NCBI GenBank assembly: GCA_018830605.1
Contig: JAHJRZ010000005.1
Coordinates: 1-15,043, forward strand
Origin: Patescibacteria group bacterium
Lineage (GTDB): Bacteria > Patescibacteriota > UBA1384 > JAHJRZ01
DNA: 15,043 nucleotides
Direction: 5' to 3'
Shown piece by piece: positions 1-5,504 of the stretch; positions within the stretch are counted from its first letter, which is position 1; every line of letters begins with the position of its first letter. The position numbers and the translations under genes are program-made. The notes below the pieces were generated by a model that was not told where the DNA came from, did not search any database, and saw only the letters and a program-made list of their open reading frames with translations.

Positions 1-1313
1 TTAAAAAAATGATCTCTTGGCTTGAAAAAAGAAAATTAGGTAAAAAATCAGTTAATTATAAACTTCGTGACTGGGTTTTTTCCCGCCAACATTACTGGGG
101 AGAGCCGATGCCAGTTGTTTTTTGCCCGAATTGCAAAAAACAGCTGGAAATAACAAATAACAAATCACAAATCTCAAATAAATTCAGTAATGGCGAAATA
201 CAGAATCCCGGTTGGATTGCGGTCGAGGAGAAAGACTTGCCGGTGGAGTTGCCGATGGTGGAAAAATATCAGCCCACAGAAACCGGCGAATCGCCTTTGG
301 CTAATATTAAAAATTGGGTCAATACCAAATGTCCTAAATGTGGTGGACCGGCAAAACGAGAAACCGATACTATGCCTAACTGGGCGGGTTCTTCCTGGTA
401 TTACCTCGCTTATGCCTTGCAAGGAAATCCCAAATCCCAAATCCCAAATCCCAAATATTTTTGGGACGAAAAGAGATTAAAATACTGGATGCCGGTTGAT
501 TTATACAATGGCGGTATGGAACACATCACCTTGCATCTGCTCTATTCCCGATTTTGGTATAAATTTTTATACGATATTGGCGTCGTGCCGACAGATGAAC
601 CATACAAAAGACGAACCAGCCATGGTTTTGTTTTGGGCGAGGGCGGAGTTAAGATGTCAAAATCGAAAGACAATGTTATTAATCCAGATGACATTGTTAA
701 TCAATACGGCGCTGACGCCTTGCGGCTTTATGAAATGTTCATGGGACCGTTTGGCGAACGAGTAGCTTGGGACACTAAAGGAATTTTGGGAGTAAAAAGA
801 TTTTTGGATAAAGCATGGAAGTTATTTGATAGTAATAACAAAAAATCCTTATCACCCAAACTAAAGATTAAACTAAATCAAACGATTAAAAAAGTGACCA
901 CTGATATTGAAAAGATGAATTTTAATACCGCCGTATCCTCGATGATGGAATTTGTAAACGAAGCTTTAATTACAAGGGTCCGTCCCTTGCAAATTAGCGA
1001 TTTTCTTCTTATCTTCTCTTCCTTTGCCCCGCATCTTTGCGAAGAATTGTGGCAGAAATTAGGCCATAAAGATTCAATTATTAAAGAAAAATGGCCAAAG
1101 GCGGATAAAAGATATCTTATTGATAAAGAGATGACAATTGTCGTGCAAGTTAATGGAAAATTACGCGATTTAATCAAGACAAAAACTGGGATTGCTGAAA
1201 AAGAAGCGATTGAGTTAGCCAAAAATGCGCCCAATGCCAAAAAATTTATCGGCAGGAATAAAATTAAAAAAGAAATTTATATCAAAGACAAATTGATAAA
1301 TTTCGTTGTATGA
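1..1313 (+). CDS. leuS: Leucyl-tRNA synthetase, C-terminal part (5' end outside window)
   Basis: This is the cytoplasmic class Ia enzyme that charges tRNA(Leu) with leucine. The reading frame is open to the left edge, so the ATG at 9 is internal. What remains starts near the end of the CP1 editing domain. It contains the HYWGEPMPVVFC segment that returns to the catalytic core, a CPNC and a CPKC pair that could bind zinc, the tract WMPVDLYNGGMEH, and the KMSKS ATP-binding loop at about 651-665. An anticodon-binding helical domain follows, and then the small C-terminal domain with VVQVNGKLRD. The HIGH motif and most of the editing domain lie outside the window. Two short heptanucleotide arrays (148-180 and 425-456) are read in frame and replace loop sequence. 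The gene ends with TGA and is followed by the rpmF promoter. Confidence 0.97.
   Translation, partial: KKMISWLEKRKLGKKSVNYKLRDWVFSRQHYWGEPMPVVFCPNCKKQLEITNNKSQISNKFSNGEIQNPGWIAVEEKDLPVELPMVEKYQPTETGESPLANIKNWVNTKCPKCGGPAKRETDTMPNWAGSSWYYLAYALQGNPKSQIPNPKYFWDEKRLKYWMPVDLYNGGMEHITLHLLYSRFWYKFLYDIGVVPTDEPYKRRTSHGFVLGEGGVKMSKSKDNVINPDDIVNQYGADALRLYEMFMGPFGERVAWDTKGILGVKRFLDKAWKLFDSNNKKSLSPKLKIKLNQTIKKVTTDIEKMNFNTAVSSMMEFVNEALITRVRPLQISDFLLIFSSFAPHLCEELWQKLGHKDSIIKEKWPKADKRYLIDKEMTIVVQVNGKLRDLIKTKTGIAEKEAIELAKNAPNAKKFIGRNKIKKEIYIKDKLINFVV
148..180 (+). repeat. Degenerate heptanucleotide array inside leuS
   Basis: Four consecutive 7-base units can be read: AAATAAC, AAATAAC, AAATCAC and AAATCTC, followed by AAATA. 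They are translated within leuS as roughly ITNNKSQISNK, between the CPNC zinc-type pair and the DLPVELP segment. In LeuRS proteins these two elements are normally separated by a short linker, so the array appears to be inserted in a surface loop. The repeat is seen directly; the insertion is inferred. Confidence 0.8.
425..456 (+). repeat. Perfect heptanucleotide array (AAATCCC)n inside leuS
   Basis: Four exact copies of AAATCCC plus AAAT lie within leuS. Because 7 is not a multiple of 3, the array is read in all three phases and yields NPKSQIPNPK. It falls in the variable loop between SSWYYLAYAL and the conserved YWMPVD segment. It has the same 7-base period and AAAT core as the array at 148-180. 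Confidence 0.9.
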
Positions 1314-1315
1314 AG

Positions 1316-1344
1316 TTGACGTTAGAAAAAATATGGTATAAAAT
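1316..1344 (+). promoter_or_regulatory. Sigma70-type promoter for rpmF-nusB-rnc
   Basis: TTGACG (1316-1321) is followed after 17 bp by TAAAAT (1339-1344), so the layout is close to the bacterial housekeeping consensus. The -35 box begins three bases after the leuS stop codon. A TATAAA in another register overlaps the -10 box and has TGG before it. Transcription would start near 1351 and leave a leader of about 45 nt before the rpmF start. Confidence 0.7.
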
Positions 1345-1396
1345 TAGTTGTCGTAGTTAACTTTAAATTTTTATCTTTTAATTTTAAATTTGAAAC

Positions 1397-1633
1397 ATGC
1401 CTGAGCCAAAAAAAAGAAAAACTCATCATAAAACTAGGATCAGAAGGTCAAAAAAAATAAAGAAGGCAGATAGGCTGATCAAGTGTCTCAAATGTGATAC
1501 GCTTGTCAAACCTCATCACGTCTGCCGGGTTTGCGGTACCTATAAGGGAACAAAGTATTTGGATATAGAAAAGCGTGAGAGGAAAAAGAAGGAAAGAGAA
1601 AAAGAAGACAAAAGTGAGGGAGAAAATAAATAA
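1397..1633 (+). CDS. rpmF: 50S ribosomal protein bL32
   Basis: This is a small zinc-ribbon protein of the large ribosomal subunit. The 78-residue product opens with the basic MPEPKKRKTHHKTRIRRS segment typical of bL32. It has two CxxC pairs (C30/C33 and C43/C46) that would hold one zinc ion, in the tracts CLKC and CRVC. The core ends near residue 58. A Lys/Glu-rich tail of about 20 residues follows, making it longer than the usual 55-60 residues. No clear Shine-Dalgarno sequence precedes the ATG, and the leader is strongly AT-rich. It is the first gene of a plus-strand unit with nusB and rnc. Confidence 0.93.
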   Translation: MPEPKKRKTHHKTRIRRSKKIKKADRLIKCLKCDTLVKPHHVCRVCGTYKGTKYLDIEKRERKKKEREKEDKSEGENK

Positions 1634-1644
1634 GGATACCCCAA

Positions 1645-1716
1645 CCACTAATCTCATCCACTAATATCACTAATCTGATAGTGATTATTCGTGGGATTAG
1701 TGGGAAAAATTAGTGG
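1645..1716 (+). promoter_or_regulatory. Three-step nested hairpin between rpmF and nusB
   Basis: CCACTAAT (1645-1652) pairs with ATTAGTGG (1709-1716). A second CCACTAAT (1658-1665) pairs with ATTAGTGG (1696-1703). ATCACTA (1666-1672) pairs with TAGTGAT (1679-1685). Together they make one long stem with internal loops in the rpmF-nusB transcript. The right foot ends one base before the nusB Shine-Dalgarno (AGGAG, 1718-1722). There is no T-run, so it is not a canonical terminator. It could be an RNA-processing or translation-control element, or an inserted palindromic repeat. Confidence 0.65.
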
Positions 1717-1730
1717 TAGGAGACTCTACA

Positions 1731-2156
1731 ATGAATCGTCACCAATCACGAATGGTCGCGATGCAGATCATTTATGAGTGGTCGGTCCGGCCCAAGGATG
1801 ATATCCTTGAAATTACACGCACCAATATTGAGAATAATCCCATTGATGATATTGATGAGGCATTTGTTTTGAAATTAATCAAAGGAGTTAGAAAAAAATA
1901 TAAAAAAATTGATGAGTTAGTTGAGAAAGCCGCCCCGGAATGGCCGATTGAGCAGATTGCCGTGATTGATATCGCCATTCTTCGTCTTTCAATTTACGAA
2001 CTTCTCTTCTGTAAAGATATTCCTCCCAAAGTGGCGATTGATGAGGCGGTGGAGCTGGCCAAAACTTATGGCGGCGCAAACTCCTCTAAATTTATCAACG
2101 GCGTTTTAGGCACGGTCTACCGTTCATCCGACCGATATAATAAAGCCGATAAATGA
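1731..2156 (+). CDS. nusB: Transcription antitermination factor NusB
   Basis: NusB is an all-helical RNA-binding protein. In bacteria it acts with NusE (uS10) on boxA RNA to support rRNA antitermination. The product is 141 residues, normal for the family. It opens with MNRHQSRMVAMQIIYEW and has the late signature IDEAVELAKTYGG followed by SSKFINGVLG. A GTG-initiated frame begins at 1713, but the ATG at 1731 is preferred: AGGAG (1718-1722) stands 8 bases before it, and NusB proteins normally begin at this point. Its TGA overlaps the rnc ATG as ATGA, implying translational coupling. Confidence 0.94.
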   Translation: MNRHQSRMVAMQIIYEWSVRPKDDILEITRTNIENNPIDDIDEAFVLKLIKGVRKKYKKIDELVEKAAPEWPIEQIAVIDIAILRLSIYELLFCKDIPPKVAIDEAVELAKTYGGANSSKFINGVLGTVYRSSDRYNKADK

Positions 2157-2842
2157 AAAATAAATTCAATCAATTTGAGAAAAAAATTGGCATAAGTTTC
2201 AAGAATAAGAAATTACTCGAGACGGTTTTTATTCATCGATCTTATCTGAACGAAAATAAAAATTATTCCCTGCCGCATAATGAACGGCTCGAATTTTTGG
2301 GCGATGCGGTCCTGGAATTGATTGTGACGGATTATCTTTACAAAAAATTTGATAATCCTGAAGGCGAGATGACCAACTGGCGGGCGGCGCTCGTTAGAGG
2401 CGAGATGCTCTTTAAAATTGCCAATCAATTTAAGATAGGAGACTTGATGATGCTTTCACACGGGGAGGCCAAGACCGGAGGACGGGAGCGAAAGGTGCTT
2501 CTGGCTAACGCTTTCGAGGCCCTAATTGGAGCAATCTATTTAGATCAAGGGATAAAACCGGCGCAAAAATTTATTAACAAAAATCTCATCTCTCATTTAG
2601 ATGAAATAATTGAAAAAGGGCTGTACCAGGATGCCAAATCAGTCTTACAAGAAAAAGCCCAGGATGAATTAGGTATCACCCCAACTTATGAAGTTCTAGA
2701 AGAATCAGGGCCAGACCACGTTAAGAAATTTGTCGTTGGAGTACATCTCGGGGAAAAATTATTAGGCAAAGGCAACGGCTCTTCCAAACAAGAAGCGCAG
2801 CAGGAAGCGGCCAAAGCAGCGCTCGACGTCTACCAACGGTAG
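2153..2842 (+). CDS. rnc: Ribonuclease III
   Basis: This enzyme cuts double-stranded RNA in rRNA processing and mRNA turnover. The 229-residue product has the usual two parts. The endonuclease domain (about 5-155) carries the signature NERLEFLGDAVL (E44, E47 and D51 are metal or catalytic positions) and a second acidic site in NAFEALIGAIYLDQG (E122). The double-stranded RNA-binding domain (about 160-228) ends with SSKQEAQQEAAKAAL. At the position of E. coli D114 there is an Asn (N119), while the essential second Glu is kept. The start overlaps the nusB stop. The last 13 bases overlap the 3' end of the convergent carboxypeptidase gene. Confidence 0.96.
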   Translation: MKNKFNQFEKKIGISFKNKKLLETVFIHRSYLNENKNYSLPHNERLEFLGDAVLELIVTDYLYKKFDNPEGEMTNWRAALVRGEMLFKIANQFKIGDLMMLSHGEAKTGGRERKVLLANAFEALIGAIYLDQGIKPAQKFINKNLISHLDEIIEKGLYQDAKSVLQEKAQDELGITPTYEVLEESGPDHVKKFVVGVHLGEKLLGKGNGSSKQEAQQEAAKAALDVYQR

Positions 2843-3762
2843 CTTGCATAGACCCAATCAATAATTTTATTGCTCTCATCAAATCGGGAGTCATGATTTT
2901 CTGCGCCAAGCACTACCACCACAATCCGATGGCCTTGGGGCGAACGGAAAGCATTAATAAAATTATAGCCGGCAGCTTCAGAATAACCGGTCTTGCCGAC
3001 GATTGTGTCAGTTCGGGTGCGAAGCAGACGATTAGTCGTCGTCATATTATGCTCAAGTGAACCATTGAACGACTTAGCGTTATACTGCACTGTCCCGGCA
3101 ATTCTGGCAAAGGTCTCATTTCTTAAAGCGTAATTCAAAAGAATTGAGAGCTCAAGAGCCGTGCTTTTATTCTCTGTAATCCCGGCGCTGTCAAAATATT
3201 CTGTAGTCATTAACCCAAGAAATTTTGCTTTGTCGTTCATTTTGGCAATAAAAGTTTTTTGTTTAAGAATGCCATCGTGATACTCTTCAATGGCCAAGGC
3301 CGCGTCATTGCCTGATTTTAAAATAAGACCATAAAGCAAATCCTTGAGAGCAATTTTTTCATCAATCCAGATATTCATTTTACTCCCCTCAACGAGCGCC
3401 GCACTGCGAGAGACGGTGACTGCTTCTTCTAAATTAGCTAAATTTTCAAGAGCAACGGTCGCGGTCATAATTTTAGTTAGAGATGCGATCGGCAGAACCT
3501 CATTCTGGTTATAAGTAAATAAAGTCTGGCCATTATCAATATCAATCGCAACGGCTGCTTTGGCTCTGACCTTCGGCTCTAATCCCGTGTTTTTTAAGCC
3601 GAAAGGATAAATTTCAGAGGATTTAAAAGTAACCAAAACGGGCGGAGTTTTCTTTTGGTAATCAGAAAAATTTTGTTTGGTTAGATTATCAAAATAGATA
3701 GAGGCTTGAGTTAGGCCAAGCCCAGAAAATACAAGAGAGAGAATCAAATATAGCTCTATCAT
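2830..3762 (-). CDS. D-alanyl-D-alanine carboxypeptidase (peptidase S11, DacA/DacF-like)
   Basis: This is a penicillin-binding-type serine peptidase that trims the terminal D-Ala from peptidoglycan stem peptides outside the membrane. The product is 310 residues. A hydrophobic N-terminus (about 2-20) could be a signal peptide or anchor. The three active-site motifs are present in order: SLTK (S94-K97), SGN (150-152) and KTG (257-259, in VGKTGYSEAAGYNF). It lacks the extra C-terminal domain of longer DacA proteins. The start lies 2 nt after the aspS stop, so it is probably the second gene of an aspS unit, although the pathways are unrelated. No strong ribosome-binding site is visible. Specificity within S11 cannot be resolved. 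Confidence 0.92.
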   Translation of the reverse strand: MIELYLILSLVFSGLGLTQASIYFDNLTKQNFSDYQKKTPPVLVTFKSSEIYPFGLKNTGLEPKVRAKAAVAIDIDNGQTLFTYNQNEVLPIASLTKIMTATVALENLANLEEAVTVSRSAALVEGSKMNIWIDEKIALKDLLYGLILKSGNDAALAIEEYHDGILKQKTFIAKMNDKAKFLGLMTTEYFDSAGITENKSTALELSILLNYALRNETFARIAGTVQYNAKSFNGSLEHNMTTTNRLLRTRTDTIVGKTGYSEAAGYNFINAFRSPQGHRIVVVVLGAENHDSRFDESNKIIDWVYASYRW

Positions 3763-3764
3763 TA

Positions 3765-5285
3765 TTATTTCTTTTTAAGATCAATCTTAATCCCTAATTC
3801 TTTTAATTGTTCCTCTTTAACTTCTGATGGCGTATCCATCATCGGGTCTCGGCCGTCACCTGTTTTGGGAAAAGCGATGACTTCTCGGATGTTCGGCTCG
3901 TTTTCCAAAATCATGAGCAAACGGTCAAGACCCGGCGCGATGCCGCCGTGGGGAGGAACGCCGTATTCAAAAGCGCGAAGGATATGCGAAAACATTTTTT
4001 TATCTTTCTTATCAAACCCGATAAGATTAAAAATTTTTTCTTGAATTTTAGGGTCGTGAATTCTGATACTTCCTCCGCCAACCTCAAATCCATTTAATAC
4101 TAAATCGTATTGGTATGATTTTACTTTAGAGGGGTCAGTTTCAAGATACTTAACATCCTCTTCTCGCGGTGCGGTGAACATATGATGCGATGGCGCTAAC
4201 TTATTGCCGGCTCCGTGAAAAAAGTCTTCTTTCGTTTGTTTAGTAAATAAAGGAAAATCTATAATCCAAGCAAAAGCGAGCTCATCTTTATCTTTTTTGT
4301 CTTGCCGTAAATCTGGTTTATCGCTTTTATATTTTTTTATTGTCTCTTGATGAGTAATTCGCGGCCACGGAATTTGGTTTATTTTCTTTTTTGGAAATAT
4401 TTTTTTAATCATTTGGCTGAACATTTCTTCAGTCAACTTTAAAACATCCTCGCGTTCGACAAAACTCATCTCTATATCAATCTGATAGAATTCACCCGGG
4501 CTTCTGTCAGCCCGGGCGTCTTCATCGCGGAAACAAGGGGCAATCTGAAAATACCTCTCAACTCCAGCCACCATCAGCAATTGCTTGTACTGCTGGGGCG
4601 ATTGGGGTAGAGCAAAAAATTTTCCTTGATGAAGTCTGGAAGGAACTAAATAGTCTCGAGCTCCTTCGGGGGTAGACTTGGAAAGAATCGGTGTTTGGAT
4701 TTCTGTAAATCCCCTATCTTGAAGATAGTTGCGTATAAATTGGATTAATTCAAATCGAGTCTTTAAGTTTTTTGCCATTCTTTCTGTGCGCAGGTCGAGA
4801 TAGCGGTATTCAAGCCGCTTCTCTTCATTGACCTTTATTGTGTCTTGATCAAGCTCAAAGGGCGGTGTTTTTGACTTGGATAAGATTTTTAATTCTATTG
4901 CCTCGACCTCAATCTCGCCAGTGGCAATCTTTTTATTCTTCATCCCTGCGGGCCGTTCATTTACTTTTCCTTTAACTTGAATCACAAATTCAGGATTTAA
5001 CTTCTGCCCTTCTTTAATTTTAGAAGTGACGCTCCGCCCCGACGAAACCGTCGGGACGGCTTCTCTGCCTGCGGAGCTCCGACGATCCTGCGGATGTCGG
5101 CACTCCGACCCCCGCTCAAAGCGGGGCGTCGGAGTAATAACTAATTGCGCGAGGCCGGTCGAATCTCTTAAATCAATAAAAATAACCTTGCCGTGGTCGC
5201 GTCGGCTATGCACCCAACCCGCAAGAACGACTTCCTTGCCCTTTAATTTTAAATTCAACTCCCCGCAATAATGTGTTTTTAGCAT
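3765..5285 (-). CDS. aspS: Aspartyl-tRNA synthetase (GAD domain absent, repeat-derived insert)
   Basis: This class IIb enzyme charges tRNA(Asp). It cannot be said from sequence whether it also charges tRNA(Asn). The product is 506 residues; bacterial AspRS is usually near 590. An N-terminal OB-fold anticodon domain (about 1-110) is followed by the catalytic core: QTPILSKSTPEGARDY, LPQSPQQYKQLLM, motif 2 with CFRDEDARADR, HHMFTAP, and motif 3 GLDRLLMIL. The bacterial GAD insertion is missing: SDKPDLR (321-327) is followed within about 15 residues by DFPLF (343-347). Residues about 51-86 come from a GC-rich palindromic element. The ATG lies just downstream of an extended -10 box with no ribosome-binding site, suggesting a leaderless message. 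Confidence 0.96.
   Translation of the reverse strand: MLKTHYCGELNLKLKGKEVVLAGWVHSRRDHGKVIFIDLRDSTGLAQLVITPTPRFERGSECRHPQDRRSSAGREAVPTVSSGRSVTSKIKEGQKLNPEFVIQVKGKVNERPAGMKNKKIATGEIEVEAIELKILSKSKTPPFELDQDTIKVNEEKRLEYRYLDLRTERMAKNLKTRFELIQFIRNYLQDRGFTEIQTPILSKSTPEGARDYLVPSRLHQGKFFALPQSPQQYKQLLMVAGVERYFQIAPCFRDEDARADRSPGEFYQIDIEMSFVEREDVLKLTEEMFSQMIKKIFPKKKINQIPWPRITHQETIKKYKSDKPDLRQDKKDKDELAFAWIIDFPLFTKQTKEDFFHGAGNKLAPSHHMFTAPREEDVKYLETDPSKVKSYQYDLVLNGFEVGGGSIRIHDPKIQEKIFNLIGFDKKDKKMFSHILRAFEYGVPPHGGIAPGLDRLLMILENEPNIREVIAFPKTGDGRDPMMDTPSEVKEEQLKELGIKIDLKKK
5031..5135. repeat. GC-rich multi-hairpin palindromic element inserted in frame in aspS
   Basis: In this AT-rich region these 105 bases are strongly GC-rich and fold into three consecutive hairpins. 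First, GCTCCGC (5031-5037) pairs with GCGGAGC (5071-5077), enclosing CCCGACG/CGTCGGG (5038-5044 and 5049-5055). Second, CCGAC-ATCC (5079-5088) pairs with GGAT-GTCGG (5092-5100). Third, ACTCCGAC-CCCCGC (5102-5115) pairs with GCGGGG-GTCGGAGT (5121-5135) with one bulged base. The length is a multiple of three and the aspS frame stays open, giving about 35 Arg/Ser/Pro-rich residues in the OB-fold. It resembles the palindromic elements found inside Rickettsia genes. Confidence 0.85.
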
Positions 5286-5292
5286 ATATCAT

Positions 5293-5301
5293 ATTTTAGC
5301 A
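5293..5301 (-). promoter_or_regulatory. Extended -10 promoter at the aspS start (probable leaderless start)
   Basis: Read on the minus strand, TGC-TAAAAT ends 7 bases before the aspS ATG, which would put the transcription start at or next to the A of the start codon. No convincing -35 box is seen at 17 bp, and there is no Shine-Dalgarno. The -10 hexamer is the same as in front of rpmF, infA and the membrane-protein gene. Confidence 0.5.
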
Positions 5302-5349
5302 TAAAAAAAACTAAAAATACATAAAGATTTTGTTGTTTATATTAAATTT

Positions 5350-5373
5350 AACATCTTGATGTTCGATCGAACA
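5350..5373. promoter_or_regulatory. Two overlapping perfect palindromes upstream of aspS
   Basis: AACATC-TT-GATGTT (5350-5363) and TGTTCGATCGAACA (5360-5373) are each perfect palindromes and share four bases. They lie 65-88 bp before the aspS start in a gap of 219 bp between pheT and aspS. They could be an operator for a dimeric regulator or two mutually exclusive RNA hairpins. No regulator can be named. The second palindrome has GTTC and GAAC in the opposite order to the Gram-positive LexA box. Confidence 0.5.
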
Positions 5374-5423
5374 CAAAGATATCATACAATTACGAGAAAT
5401 AAAATAATTTTACAGATTCAAAA

Positions 5424-5471
5424 ACCATAAAAATTTGGCAATTGCCAGAAAATTTAGGTTTTTATATGGTT
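5424..5471. repeat. Imperfect palindrome downstream of pheT
   Basis: An outer stem AACCATAAAAA pairs with TTTTTATATGGTT (two unpaired bases), and the centre is the perfect 12-bp palindrome TGGCAATTGCCA. On the minus strand it lies about 35-80 bp after the pheT stop. A run of T follows the central palindrome there, so it may act as a weak pheT terminator. The rest of the pheT-aspS gap is AT-rich with no gene. Confidence 0.4.
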
Positions 5472-5504
5472 AGAGTTCTCAATTTTTCTCAAACAACAAG
5501 TTTA

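Noticed and set aside
425..456. CRISPR-like array
   Set aside because: The units are 7 bases without unique spacers and lie inside a conserved coding sequence.
1713..1730. GTG start for nusB giving six more residues
   Set aside because: The Shine-Dalgarno AGGAG lies inside this segment, and NusB proteins begin at MNRHQSR-like sequence.
5026..5271. Plus-strand open frame of 81 codons opposite the aspS start
   Set aside because: It is opposite a well-conserved synthetase, its content comes from the palindromic element, and it has no ribosome-binding site.
5360..5373. LexA (SOS) box
   Set aside because: The Gram-positive box is GAAC-N4-GTTC; here the order is GTTC-N4-GAAC, and aspS is not a typical SOS gene.
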